64,000 nucleotides of DNA from Nitrospinaceae bacterium (GCA_029261395.1 JAJDBJ010000065.1:50991-114990); one strand, 5' to 3'; counted from the stretch's first letter, positions 1 through 8,544 are shown. The notes: a model not told the origin generated them from the sequence alone. Translations and numbers: made by a program.

Positions 1-330
1 TTTGAAGTTCCGGCCACCAGTCCTCTTAAAATCCACATCACCCGGGGATCTTCCCGCAAGCCTCTGCTTGAAACTCCCGTTAATTCTCGGTTCTTTGAAA
101 AAATCGGAAGCCTGGCGAAGGCAGTGGAAGTGCGGGTTCAGAAAACCCACACCGATGTCCCTTCTGTCCTTTCATCCATATCTTCTGAGATTCCCCACAT
201 CGAAGGTTTGGGCCCGGTAACCGGCGGGCAGGGAACCAAGAGTGAATATGTGGTTCGCGACAGCCTGATCGACCGGTCTCTCCTGCTGGCGTATACCATT
301 TCCCAATCCTCGAAAGATTTCTCTATATGA
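1..330 (+). CDS. M20/M28-type zinc peptidase, C-terminal end (partial)
   Basis: The reading frame is open from the first base of the window and ends in a TGA that overlaps the ATG of the next gene by four bases (ATGA). About 109 residues are visible. The segment IPHIEGLGPVTGG followed by a Glu-Tyr (KSEYV) and a helix with Asp-Arg-Ser-Leu-Leu matches the end of the catalytic domain of M20 peptidases (glutamate carboxypeptidase/ArgE/DapE-like), where a Gly-Leu-Gly-Pro loop is followed by a His-Ser-x-x-Glu-Tyr segment. Here the usual His before the Glu is not present (GQGTKSEYV), so a zinc ligand or catalytic residue may differ. Overlap with the gamma-glutamyltranspeptidase gene suggests a shared transcript for peptide or glutamate-conjugate breakdown. 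The assignment rests on a short piece; the start lies outside the window. Confidence 0.5.
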   Translation, partial: FEVPATSPLKIHITRGSSRKPLLETPVNSRFFEKIGSLAKAVEVRVQKTHTDVPSVLSSISSEIPHIEGLGPVTGGQGTKSEYVVRDSLIDRSLLLAYTISQSSKDFSI

Positions 331-1958
331 GCCTGAAAAATATCGAAGGCCGTTTTCAACCGACCGAAGACGGCAAATGCGCATGGTCGGCGAACGGCAT
401 GGTGTCCACCGCTTTCCCGGAAGCCACCCAGGCCGGCGTGGAAATTCTGGAAGCCGGCGGCAACGCCATTGATGCCGCCTGCGCGGCGGCGTTTGCGCTT
501 TCCGTCTGCGAACCCCAGGCCAGCGGCCTTGGGGGACAGAGCATGGCTCTGCTTCATACCCAAGATAAAACTTTGGCGTTGGACGGATCCAGCCGTGTTC
601 CCTCATTCGCGCATCTCAGTCGGATGGAATCAGCACAGATGTTGACGGGTTACCGCGCCACTACCGTTCCCAGTACCCCGGCGCTTCTCGGATACATGCA
701 TTATACCTATGGCCGTGCCAGCTGGAGGACGGTTCTGGAACCTGCCATTCGGATTGCCAAAGAAGGTTACCGCATCACCGAGTTGCAGAGCCGTTTGCAA
801 ACACGTGAGCAAGAGTCTTTTCTCAATGTACCCAGCCAATCCGGTGCAGGATATTTTCTGAAAGAAGGAAAAGAACCCTATGCGGTGGGCGATAAGTTTG
901 TACAACACGATTTGGCTCAAATGCTTGAATTAATCACTCAAAAAGGAGTCAAAGAATTTTATACGGGTGAGCCGGCCTGGCAAATTGATCAGGACATGAA
1001 GGACAACGAAGGGTTCCTGCGTTACGAAGACATGGCTTTGATTCCCTGGCCGGTGTTGCGGAATCCGATCCATCGCAGATATCGTGGGCTGTCCGTTTAT
1101 ACCATGCCACCGCCTGCCGCAGGCCGCACCCTGTTGTTGATTCTTCTCATGTTGGGTAATCTCCCCTCCAAATTTTTGAAGGAGCGTTCGCCGGAGTCCT
1201 ATCACTTTGTTGCCGAGACCTTTCGCAAGGCGCTCTTGAATCGAAAAGAAAGGCCCTTCGATCCTAATATTTATCCGCAACTGCCCCAGGATAAACGCAT
1301 CCTCAGTCTCGACTTTGCAAAAATGCTGGCGAGATCCATTCACGATGAAATGGACCCCACTCTGCCCATGGTGGATCTGTTTCCCGCCGTCAACGATACC
1401 ACCCACTTGTCCGTAATGGACAAGCAGAATAATACGGTGGGGATCACGCAATCGATTGAACGAGTCTATGGCTCGCACACCGCCGCAAGGGGTTTGGGTT
1501 TTCTATACAATAATTATATGAGTTCGCTGGAGACGAAAGACCCTTCCCATCCGTATTACCTGCGCCCCAACGCGATTCCCTGGAGTATGTCGGCACCCAT
1601 TATCGTATTTCGCAAGAAACAGCCCTGGCTGGTGGCGGGCAGTCCCGGAAGCGAGCGCATTTTTTCAGCTGTGGCCCAGTTTCTTTCCCATATCCTCGAC
1701 GGCAATCTCCCCATATCGGATGCGATGGTGGCACCGCGGATTCATTGCTCGATTGGCGGTAAACTGAGTTATGAAGAAGGGCGTCTGGAGGATAAGGTCG
1801 TGGAGTATCTTAAAAAGGTAGGCTATAAAATGGATGCACGCGAACCCTATGCTTTTTATATGGGAGCCATACACGCCGTCATGAAAACGCAAACCAAGGA
1901 TGGATTCCAGGGAGTTGCGGAAATCCGGCGCGACGGAACAGCGGCTGGACCGAATTAA
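327..1958 (+). CDS. Gamma-glutamyltranspeptidase family protein
   Basis: 543 residues, the normal length of a gamma-glutamyltransferase precursor. The N-terminal part has the family pattern GGNAIDAACAAAFALSV followed by SGLGGQ (residues about 44-70). The autoprocessing and catalytic site is visible as NDTTHLSVMD, with Thr358 as the expected nucleophile that becomes the N terminus of the small subunit. Downstream FLYNNYM and PGSERIFSAV match the small-subunit glutamate-binding region. The family hydrolyses or transfers gamma-glutamyl groups, classically from glutathione. No clear N-terminal signal peptide is seen, so it may act in the cytoplasm, unlike the periplasmic E. coli enzyme. The start is fixed by the ATGA overlap with the preceding peptidase gene, which suggests translational coupling. 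Confidence 0.85.
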   Translation: MSLKNIEGRFQPTEDGKCAWSANGMVSTAFPEATQAGVEILEAGGNAIDAACAAAFALSVCEPQASGLGGQSMALLHTQDKTLALDGSSRVPSFAHLSRMESAQMLTGYRATTVPSTPALLGYMHYTYGRASWRTVLEPAIRIAKEGYRITELQSRLQTREQESFLNVPSQSGAGYFLKEGKEPYAVGDKFVQHDLAQMLELITQKGVKEFYTGEPAWQIDQDMKDNEGFLRYEDMALIPWPVLRNPIHRRYRGLSVYTMPPPAAGRTLLLILLMLGNLPSKFLKERSPESYHFVAETFRKALLNRKERPFDPNIYPQLPQDKRILSLDFAKMLARSIHDEMDPTLPMVDLFPAVNDTTHLSVMDKQNNTVGITQSIERVYGSHTAARGLGFLYNNYMSSLETKDPSHPYYLRPNAIPWSMSAPIIVFRKKQPWLVAGSPGSERIFSAVAQFLSHILDGNLPISDAMVAPRIHCSIGGKLSYEEGRLEDKVVEYLKKVGYKMDAREPYAFYMGAIHAVMKTQTKDGFQGVAEIRRDGTAAGPN

Positions 1959-1959
1959 A

Positions 1960-2142
1960 TTAGGAGCCGAGATTGTTTTTCTTTTCTTGGATTTCTGCCC
2001 GGCGAGTTTTTGCCAGTTTTCCCAGTTCACCCAGCGCTTTTCTGGCGCGAGCGGCGGCGGCCTTTACACTCTTTTGCTCAAAATTTTCACTTTCGGCGAC
2101 GTAGGTATCGAATGCGGAAATTATTTGCTCATGTGTTGTCAT
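1960..2142 (-). CDS. Small histone H1-like (Hc1-type) DNA-binding protein
   Basis: 60 residues, rich in Ala, Lys, Arg and Glu, predicted to be all helical. The stretch KSVKAAAARARKALGELGK resembles the conserved helical region of bacterial histone H1-like proteins (Hc1 of Chlamydia), which has a KAAAxRxR segment followed by a Leu-x-x-Leu-x-K pattern. Such proteins bind and compact DNA. A Shine-Dalgarno-like GGGAG lies about ten bases before the ATG. The gene converges on the gamma-glutamyltranspeptidase gene with a single base between the two stop codons. It lacks the long Lys/Ala/Pro tail of typical H1 homologues. It could instead be an unrelated small helical protein; the family call rests on the motif alone. 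Confidence 0.55.
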   Translation of the reverse strand: MTTHEQIISAFDTYVAESENFEQKSVKAAAARARKALGELGKLAKTRRAEIQEKKNNLGS

Positions 2143-2182
2143 AATGCTTTGTCTCCCTCAATAAAACTTATATTTATAAAAA

Positions 2183-2215
2183 GATATCCGGGGAGCAAAT
2201 TGCTCCCCGGATATC
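2183..2215 (-). terminator. Strong intrinsic terminator of the poly-Asp peptide gene
   Basis: Perfect inverted repeat with 16-bp arms (2183-2198 and 2200-2215) around one base. On the minus strand it is followed directly by TTTTTAT. It lies 44 bases after the stop of the secreted poly-aspartate gene and before the histone-like gene, so it separates the two. Confidence 0.85.
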
Positions 2216-2258
2216 AATAGGTACTGATTTTAACAAAACCATGAGTTATTGACAGGTT

Positions 2259-2450
2259 TTATTTGTGCTTGTCATCATCGTCGTCGTCATCGTCGTCATC
2301 ATCTTTATCTTTGTCGTCATCATTCATCAAGATGACGGCATTATCATCTCCCAATACCAGGGTACTGGATGACGCAAAACCGAGAGTGGCCGATAACAGA
2401 AAAGCGATTAATGTGAGAATGAACAAAGAGGTTTTGATTTTGTTAATCAT
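2259..2450 (-). CDS. Secreted small protein with poly-aspartate tail
   Basis: 63 residues. Residues 1-26 form a clear signal peptide: basic MINKIK start, a hydrophobic core, and a likely cleavage after LGFA. The mature peptide is about 37 residues and ends in an almost pure Asp/Lys tract with an 11-Asp run and a final KHK. The DNA under the tail is a GAT/GAC repeat, so its length may vary by slippage. A GGAG box sits eight bases before the ATG, and a strong terminator follows, which argues for a real, independently transcribed gene. The tail could bind calcium or other cations in the periplasm or outside the cell; this is inferred from composition only. No known family was recognised. Confidence 0.6.
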   Translation of the reverse strand: MINKIKTSLFILTLIAFLLSATLGFASSSTLVLGDDNAVILMNDDDKDKDDDDDDDDDDDKHK

Positions 2451-3018
2451 GATAGATCTCCAGTTAATAAATCATTTGAGTTGATAAATAACTAATCTAT
2501 TTGTTCTGCCCAGGCCCCATTCAGGCAGAGCCGTTCTCCTTGTATGATTATTTGGAATTAGAAACTCTTTTGACAGCCGTCTTAGTGTAAAGTCATGAAG
2601 GCTATTGATAGAGTCAACGCGATTACAAACAAAAAATATTTTTACCTCACACCATTAACGTCCGGTGTAGAGATAGGCTTGTGGTAAATTTTTTGGTGAT
2701 TTTGAAAGAAGAAAGAGGAAGGAACCTACATGAAGCCTGTGGAAAAATACGACTGTTCCAGCTTGTCGATAACGGAGGAATTGTTTTGGAAAACTTTAGG
2801 TGCCGATTGAGAACCTAAAATTTTCAGGACACTTAATTTAAGTTTGTGTGATTCCATAATTCTGGAATTCCTTAAAGAGGTTGGGCGCTAAGTGCTCGCC
2901 AAATATCCGTCTTTTTGGATCTAAAATCAACAGAAATTGAATGGCCGGATGCGTTTTTATTTAAAAAGGGTAAAATCAATAGAAATCAGTCAGGTTCACC
3001 ATAAGGGATTTATACTCC
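2451..3018. other. AT-rich intergenic region, no gene seen
   Basis: A 568-base stretch between the divergent poly-Asp peptide gene and the N-formylglutamate amidohydrolase-family gene. It is clearly richer in A+T than its surroundings and has stops in all frames. It must hold the promoters of both flanking genes. A TATACT box lies two bases before the ATG at 3019, too close to serve that start. No repeat, RNA gene or riboswitch was recognised. Confidence 0.5.
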
Positions 3019-3786
3019 ATGTCTTGTTTCCCCGTACTATTATCCATTCCCCACGGTGGTACCGAAGTGCCTGCGGAAATCCGCGACCGGGTGACGATTT
3101 CCGCCAAGGATCAATTTGAAGACAGCGACGCTTTCACCCAGGGAATTTACGGCCTCGGAAACGAAGTGATGGTGCAGGTGCAATCGCCGGTGGCGCGGGC
3201 GTTTGTCGATATGAACCGGGCGGAAGAGGACCGGCCTCCGCAGAATCCCGACGGCATCGTTAAAACCCAAACCTGCCACGGCAAAGCCGTTTACCTGCCT
3301 GGTCAGGAGCTGGATGACGCATGGACCCAGCGGCTACTCGACTCCTACTACTTTCCCTATCACCGATCCATCACCACCGCCCTGACCCAAAATCCTGACC
3401 TTCAACTGGCGTTGGACTGCCATTCCATGGAGAAGGTGGCACCGGTCATTTCGCCCGACCCCGGTCAACCGCGCCCTCTGATTTGCTTGGGAAACAACCA
3501 CGGCAAAAGTTGCCCGCAGGAAATGGCGGACCGATTGGCAGAATGTTTTCGTGAGGGGTTTGGCCTGGAGGAAAAGGATGTGGCGATGAACAAACCGTTC
3601 GCCGGGGGCTATATCACCCGGACTTATGGAGAGGCGGCTTTGCCCTGGGTCCAGGTGGAGATGAATCGAAGCCTGTACCTGTCCGAACCCTGGTTCGATG
3701 CCGAAACTTTAACCGTCCAACCCGAACGCCTTCAATATCTCAACCAATGTTTCCGCAAAACCCTTTCGCTATTTTTTAAGAAATGA
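3019..3786 (+). CDS. N-formylglutamate amidohydrolase family protein
   Basis: 255 residues, typical of the FGase family (Pfam PF05013). The conserved landmarks occur in order: SIPHGG near residue 10, DMNR in the first third, LDCHSM near the middle, and PFAGGYIT plus QVEMNRSLY in the last third. In characterised members these His, Asp and Glu residues bind zinc and hydrolyse N-formyl-L-glutamate, the last step of one histidine degradation route. No other hut genes are near, so the true substrate may be another N-acyl or formyl amino acid. The gene stands alone between two non-coding gaps, with no clear Shine-Dalgarno sequence at the chosen start. Confidence 0.85.
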   Translation: MSCFPVLLSIPHGGTEVPAEIRDRVTISAKDQFEDSDAFTQGIYGLGNEVMVQVQSPVARAFVDMNRAEEDRPPQNPDGIVKTQTCHGKAVYLPGQELDDAWTQRLLDSYYFPYHRSITTALTQNPDLQLALDCHSMEKVAPVISPDPGQPRPLICLGNNHGKSCPQEMADRLAECFREGFGLEEKDVAMNKPFAGGYITRTYGEAALPWVQVEMNRSLYLSEPWFDAETLTVQPERLQYLNQCFRKTLSLFFKK

Positions 3787-3922
3787 AAACTTATTACCAG
3801 TAGTTCAGGTTTTTGATGCCAGCCTTCATTGCAGACGCCACAAGTTCCAATGTACGGCAAAGCATCTGAGTAAAATGTGTTACAATTCACCATCAAGTTG
3901 TTAACTTTAAAAAAGAACGCAC

Positions 3923-5389
3923 ATGAATTTCGATTCTTACAATCCTGAAAATTTTTATGATGAGTTTTTCTTGGAATCCGGGAAACCCAGACCGGAAGTT
4001 GAGAAACTGGTCAACAGGATTAATTCCTTTGGAAAATCCGATTTGTCCACACGGCGTAGGTCCGCCAACTCTGCATTCAAGCAGATGGGAATCACGTTCG
4101 GAGTTTACGGCGACAATAAAGGTCTGGAAAAGATTTTTCCATTCGACATTATTCCCCGGATTGTCAATGCCCACGATTGGGATTTAATCGAGCGCGGTGT
4201 CAAACAACGGGTTCATGCCCTGAACCTGTTCATTCAGGATATTTATAACGATAAGAAAATTGTAAAAGATGGAATTCTGCGGAATGAGTTCATTCTCTCC
4301 TCGGTTGCTTATCGCAAGGAATGTGAAGGTTTAACACCTCCCAAAAACATTTGGTGTCATGTCAGTGGTATCGATCTGGTTCGTGATCACGACGGGCAAT
4401 TTTACGTTCTGGAGGATAACCTCCGCTGTCCCTCCGGAGTTTCTTATGTTTTGGGAAACCGACGTGTCATGAAGCAGACCTGGCCCGCCGTGTTTGAAGC
4501 ACTTCCAATTCGTCCGGTAGAGGATTATGCCGGCAGGCTGGCGGAAACCCTGAGGTATTTAATACCGGAATCCATCTTGAAACCTAATATCGGTATCCTC
4601 ACCCCCGGTATTTACAACTCCGCTTATTTTGAGCACTCGTTTCTCGCCCAGCAAATGGGTGAGGAGTTGGTCGAAGGCCAGGACCTGGTGGTTATGGACG
4701 ACGTTGTCTATATGAGAACCACCAAGGGGTTTGAACGGATACACGCCATCTACCGGCGGATTGACGATGAGTTTCTGGACCCCACAGTCTTCAATCCGGA
4801 TTCTCTTTTGGGCGTCCCCGGAATCATGAAATCCTATCGTAAAGGCAAGGTGGCGATGGCCAATGCCCCCGGTGCGGGAATTGCCGATGACAAAGCCATT
4901 TATGCTTTTGTTCCAGAAATCATCAAGTATTACACGGGAGAAGACGCAATCCTTCCGAATGTGCCAACCTATGTTTGTGAAGATGAAAAACAGCGACAAC
5001 ATGTCATTGATAATATAGAAAATTTTGTTGTCAAAACAGCGCATGGGTCTGGCGGGTATGGCATGCTGATTGGTCCTTTTTCAACCAAAAAGGAGCAAAA
5101 AGATATGATCGATAACATTTTACGCGAACCGAGAAATTACATTGGCCAACCGGTCATCCAGCTTTCAAGGGTTCCTGTTATGGTCAAGGACCACTTCGAG
5201 GGTCGACATGTGGATTTACGGCCCTATGTGCTCTACGGAAAAGACATTTATGTTCTTCCCGGCGGATTGACGCGTGTGGCCCTTAAAAAAGATTCTCTTG
5301 TCGTCAATTCCTCGCAGGGTGGAGGCAGTAAAGATACCTGGGTTCTAGAGGAAGAAATTATTAAAACCGATAGGCCGTCTGATGTCTGA
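3923..5389 (+). CDS. Circularly permuted ATP-grasp protein (Anbu operon)
   Basis: 488 residues of the circularly permuted ATP-grasp type 2 family (PF14403, former DUF404/407). Visible hallmarks are the ALNLFIQDIYND segment (about 99-110), LEDNLRCPSG (163-172), an ARG-like segment AIYRRIDDEFLDP (275-287), and the glycine-rich nucleotide loop VVKTAHGSGGYGM (369-381). ATP-grasp enzymes join a carboxylate to an amine or thiol using ATP, so this protein may ligate a peptide or amino acid. It is the first gene of a four-gene set with alpha-E, Anbu and transglutaminase-like proteins, the standard Anbu operon. The protein has no signal peptide. A weak AAAGAA box precedes the ATG; a TACAAT box lies at 3881-3886, about 37 bases upstream. 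Confidence 0.88.
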   Translation: MNFDSYNPENFYDEFFLESGKPRPEVEKLVNRINSFGKSDLSTRRRSANSAFKQMGITFGVYGDNKGLEKIFPFDIIPRIVNAHDWDLIERGVKQRVHALNLFIQDIYNDKKIVKDGILRNEFILSSVAYRKECEGLTPPKNIWCHVSGIDLVRDHDGQFYVLEDNLRCPSGVSYVLGNRRVMKQTWPAVFEALPIRPVEDYAGRLAETLRYLIPESILKPNIGILTPGIYNSAYFEHSFLAQQMGEELVEGQDLVVMDDVVYMRTTKGFERIHAIYRRIDDEFLDPTVFNPDSLLGVPGIMKSYRKGKVAMANAPGAGIADDKAIYAFVPEIIKYYTGEDAILPNVPTYVCEDEKQRQHVIDNIENFVVKTAHGSGGYGMLIGPFSTKKEQKDMIDNILREPRNYIGQPVIQLSRVPVMVKDHFEGRHVDLRPYVLYGKDIYVLPGGLTRVALKKDSLVVNSSQGGGSKDTWVLEEEIIKTDRPSDV

Positions 5390-5422
5390 GTTGACCAAGA
5401 GCGCCTATCACTGGACCATATC

Positions 5423-6412
5423 ATGTTAAGTCGAGTTGCAAATTCCTTGTACTGGATGAACCGATATCTTGAGCGGGTGGAAAATACTGCGCGTTTGATC
5501 GAATCACAGCTCCACATGTTGCTCGATTTACCCTCCATGAGACAAGATCCAAACGCCTGGAAGCCGCTGGTGGACATCACCGGTGACTATAAATATTTTT
5601 CTGAAAAATTTGAAAGTTACGATCGAGAGAATGTCATATACTTTCATACATTCGATAAAAATTATCCCCACTCCATCACTTCCTGTATTACCGCCGCACG
5701 CGAAAATGCACGATCGGTAAGGGAAATTATCCCTTCCGAAATGTGGGAAAACATTAACAACCTTTATCTGGATATTCTAGAGCCAGGATCAAGTCTTAGG
5801 GCTTCAAGTGCCCCCCATAAATTTTACTTCAATATCAAAATGTCATGCCACCTGATTCAAGGCATTGCCTACTCCACTATGGCGCATGGGGAGGCTTGGA
5901 ACTTTTCTGAGTTGGGCCGGCTTTTGGAGCGAGCAGATAAAACCTCGCGTATTCTGGATGTTAAATACTTCATCATCCTTCCAAGAAGCGATTTTGTGGG
6001 CTCTTCGCTGGACAGCGTTCAGTGGACAGCGCTTTTAAAATCAACGAGTTCTCTGGAAATGTACCGGAAGCGGTTCAATCTGATCAGCTCCAAAAATATT
6101 GTCGACTTTCTCATTTTTGATCGTGAGTTTCCCCGTTCAATACGATATTGTATCCATCATGCAGAGCGGGCTTTTTTTAATATTAGCGGAACCCCTTTCG
6201 GGGTCTACGATACCGATCTGGCCAGACAGTTTGGAAAACTGATGGGGAAATTAAATTATTCCTACGTTGATGAAGTGATGGGCATAGGCTTGCATCAATT
6301 TCTGGATGAAATTCAGTCGGACTTGAATAATGTGAGTTCCGTCATTCACGACAATTTTTTTGCCGTCAAACCAGTATCTGAATTAGATCAATCAGGAGTA
6401 CAGACTCAATGA
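5423..6412 (+). CDS. Alpha-E domain protein (Anbu operon)
   Basis: 329 residues. The N terminus MLSRVANSLYWMNRYLERVEN is the signature of the alpha-E family (PF04168), an all-helical fold with no proven activity. ELGRLLERADKTSRILDVKY near residue 175 repeats the same helical pattern, consistent with two similar halves. Alpha-E proteins are almost always next to circularly permuted ATP-grasp genes, and fusions exist, so they are believed to work as partners. The gene starts 33 bases after the ATP-grasp gene and its stop overlaps the Anbu start (ATGA), which indicates one operon with coupled translation. Confidence 0.88.
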   Translation: MLSRVANSLYWMNRYLERVENTARLIESQLHMLLDLPSMRQDPNAWKPLVDITGDYKYFSEKFESYDRENVIYFHTFDKNYPHSITSCITAARENARSVREIIPSEMWENINNLYLDILEPGSSLRASSAPHKFYFNIKMSCHLIQGIAYSTMAHGEAWNFSELGRLLERADKTSRILDVKYFIILPRSDFVGSSLDSVQWTALLKSTSSLEMYRKRFNLISSKNIVDFLIFDREFPRSIRYCIHHAERAFFNISGTPFGVYDTDLARQFGKLMGKLNYSYVDEVMGIGLHQFLDEIQSDLNNVSSVIHDNFFAVKPVSELDQSGVQTQ

Positions 6413-7149
6413 CTTTTTGTGTAGGGATTAAAATTAACGATGGAATCATCGCTTTGGCAGACTCCAGAATTACCAGTGGAGGCGTACAAACGGTTGCCCG
6501 AAAGGTTACCCTGCATCAAAAACCAAACCAAAGCCTGTTTCTGATGACCTCCGGCCTGCGTTCGGTCCGGGATAAGTCCCTTACCTATTTTGAAGAAACG
6601 TTTAACGAAGCCGGCCAGCACTTTGACAAAATGTACAAAGCCGTCAATCATTTTGCTGAGCAAATCAGGAAAGTGGCGGATGAAGACAAGTCGTCCCTCG
6701 AAGAGAGCGGTCTCTCTTTCAACTTACATTCTCTTATTGGCGGACAACTTGAGAAGGATGAAGAGCATAAACTGTTTCTGATTTATCCTCAGGGGAACTG
6801 GGTCGAAATCACAAACGAAACCCCCTACCAGATCATTGGTGAAGGAGGCTACGGCAAGCCCATTTTGGATCTGGGATTGAATCATAATTCCAGTCCGATC
6901 ACCGCACTCAAGGTCGGGTTTCTCGCCTTTGACGCCACGCGCAGAAGCGCCACCGGAGTGGGATTTCCGATTGACGTTGTTTATTACAAAAAAAATTCTT
7001 TTAAATTCAGCGAATACCAGTACGACAAAGAGGAAATGCAGGAAGTGTGCGCTTGGTGGAGGGAACACCTGACGCGATCTCTCGAGGAATTACCCGCTAA
7101 TTGGACCAACAAGGTGTTGCCTTCCTTCAACACCGTATCTGGGGTCTGA
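6409..7149 (+). CDS. Anbu proteasome-like peptidase
   Basis: 246 residues, matching the Anbu branch of the 20S proteasome/HslV superfamily. The start MTFCVGIKIND is diagnostic: removal of Met1 exposes Thr2 as the N-terminal nucleophile. ADSR follows at 17-20 (Asp18 equivalent to proteasome Asp17) and Lys32 fits the catalytic lysine. Other family traits are MTSGLRSVRDKS near residue 45 and a GEGGYGKP loop near 144. Characterised Anbu proteins form open ring or helical assemblies with weak or no measured peptidase activity. The gene overlaps the alpha-E gene by four bases and is three bases before the transglutaminase-like gene. No HslU or other unfoldase gene is nearby. Confidence 0.9.
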   Translation: MTFCVGIKINDGIIALADSRITSGGVQTVARKVTLHQKPNQSLFLMTSGLRSVRDKSLTYFEETFNEAGQHFDKMYKAVNHFAEQIRKVADEDKSSLEESGLSFNLHSLIGGQLEKDEEHKLFLIYPQGNWVEITNETPYQIIGEGGYGKPILDLGLNHNSSPITALKVGFLAFDATRRSATGVGFPIDVVYYKKNSFKFSEYQYDKEEMQEVCAWWREHLTRSLEELPANWTNKVLPSFNTVSGV

Positions 7150-7152
7150 AGT

Positions 7153-8043
7153 TTGTTTTTGCGCATCCAGCACCTGACAAAGTTTTCCTATTCCAAACCT
7201 GTGTTTATGGAACCGATGACGGTTCGCCTGCGGCCCCGCTCGGACTGCTGGCAAAAGCTTCACCAGTTTAAAATGGAGCTTGATCCTTCTCCGGAAGGAA
7301 AAACCGAATTGGTGGATCTTGATGGCACCTCCTCCACTTTCCTGTGGTTCAGTAATACTCACCCCAATTTGAATATCACCACCACTTCCTGGGTGGAAAC
7401 TCTGAGAGAGAATCCGTTTGATTATATTCTGAGGGACCCGGAATTTATTGAATTACCCGTGCGGCTTTCGAATGATTACCAGTTTCCTCTCGAACCGTAT
7501 CTCCATCGAAATGCTCCGTCGGCGACGGTCGATGATTTTGCCAAGAAAATATCTCAGGAGGTCAACCACAATACGGTTTCATTTTTGAGCACCCTGTGTT
7601 CTCAAATTCATGAAATAATGGATATCATCCTACGTCTCACCGGCGATCCCATGTCTCCCGAGGAGTTGCTCATAACTAAAAAAGGTGCCTGCCGGGATTT
7701 GACCGTTCTTTTTATAGATGCCTGCCGGTCCCTGGGGCTTCCCGCACGGTATACCAGTGGTTACTACTATGGGGATGAAGAATTTTCAAACCGTGAGCTA
7801 CACGCATGGGCGGAAGTTTATCTGCCGGGTGGGGGTTGGCGGGGATATGATCCCAGTATTGGCCTTGTGGTTTCAAACCAACATGTGGCCGTCGCTTCCG
7901 CTCCTACCTGGATTTTAACCACGCCGACCACCGGGAATTACCGCGGAACGGGTGCCGATTCCTCCCTGGATTTCGAAATTCAGATGGAAACGGCCGATAC
8001 CCTGGACAAACTGGTCCACCCCCACCACCAACCTCAAAAGTAA
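7153..8043 (+). CDS. Transglutaminase-like cysteine protease (Anbu operon)
   Basis: 296 residues with a TTG start three bases after the Anbu stop. The first 80 residues (IQHLTKFSYSKPV, MTVRLRPRSD) match the bacterial transglutaminase-like N-terminal domain (PF08379). The catalytic domain follows with GACRDLTVLFIDACRSLG, HAWAEVYLP and GYDPS, giving a Cys180-His217-Asp233 triad. Bacterial members are more often proteases or amidases than cross-linking enzymes. There is no signal peptide, so the whole operon product set is expected in the cytoplasm. Together with ATP-grasp and alpha-E this suggests a pathway that makes and removes a peptide-like modification, with Anbu as the degrading partner; that scheme is inference. 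Confidence 0.88.
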   Translation: MFLRIQHLTKFSYSKPVFMEPMTVRLRPRSDCWQKLHQFKMELDPSPEGKTELVDLDGTSSTFLWFSNTHPNLNITTTSWVETLRENPFDYILRDPEFIELPVRLSNDYQFPLEPYLHRNAPSATVDDFAKKISQEVNHNTVSFLSTLCSQIHEIMDIILRLTGDPMSPEELLITKKGACRDLTVLFIDACRSLGLPARYTSGYYYGDEEFSNRELHAWAEVYLPGGGWRGYDPSIGLVVSNQHVAVASAPTWILTTPTTGNYRGTGADSSLDFEIQMETADTLDKLVHPHHQPQK

Positions 8044-8082
8044 CGGGCGGTTTTCCTCTGCGCTCTCTGCGGTGAGAAGATT

Positions 8083-8544
8083 TTAGGAGTTACCAGTGTC
8101 TTGCTTTTCGGGTGATGAGGTGGGGCCTTCTGTGATGGCGGTCATCAATTGTTTGATCTCGTTGTTGACTTTGATCTCCGGTAACTCACCTTCCCCCGTT
8201 TCCGCGTAGGTCACCAGTTTCCGCAGGGGGCGGATGACCAGATTGTAAGTGTAGATCCCTCCGATAACCGAAAACAGACCTCCCAGAATAGCAATCCACT
8301 TGGACTCATTACTCAGCCGGTGGGTGGTCATGGTCAAACGTGCCTTGATCACATTGATCTCGTCCACTGTCATCGAGGCCGGTTGCATTTGATTGATGAC
8401 CCGGTCGATCTGTCCCATTTGGATGGACAGGTAAAACGCCATGTACCCGAGAATGGAAACCACCACCAGGTACCCGGTCAACAGCAAGTTGACAATACTT
8501 TTGCGCTCGCCGGGGAGCTCGTCTCTGAAAATGCCTGTCTTCAT
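8083..8544 (-). CDS. Small two-helix membrane protein, HAMP-like tail
   Basis: 153 residues from the chosen ATG, which has an AGGA box nine bases upstream; an in-frame start further upstream at 8619 has no such support. Two membrane helices are visible (about residues 15-40 and 82-103) enclosing a periplasmic helical region of about 40 residues. After the second helix comes VIRPLRKLVTYAETGEGELPE, which resembles the start of a HAMP linker (conserved Pro and following Leu). No kinase, cyclase or methyl-accepting domain follows. It may be a stand-alone sensor-like or adaptor protein. No family was recognised with certainty. Confidence 0.55.
   Translation of the reverse strand: MKTGIFRDELPGERKSIVNLLLTGYLVVVSILGYMAFYLSIQMGQIDRVINQMQPASMTVDEINVIKARLTMTTHRLSNESKWIAILGGLFSVIGGIYTYNLVIRPLRKLVTYAETGEGELPEIKVNNEIKQLMTAITEGPTSSPEKQDTGNS

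Noticed and set aside
2263..2484. Plus-strand poly-serine frame over the poly-Asp gene
   Set aside because: Reading the GAT/GAC repeat in reverse gives serine codons; the minus strand has the signal peptide, ribosome site and terminator.
3011..3016. TATACT two bases before the ATG at 3019 as another leaderless promoter
   Set aside because: Too close to the start codon and without a -35 box at a fitting distance.
3019..3786. Histidine utilisation (hut) operon member
   Set aside because: The family match is clear, but no hutH, hutU, hutI or hutF gene is near, so the pathway is not supported here.
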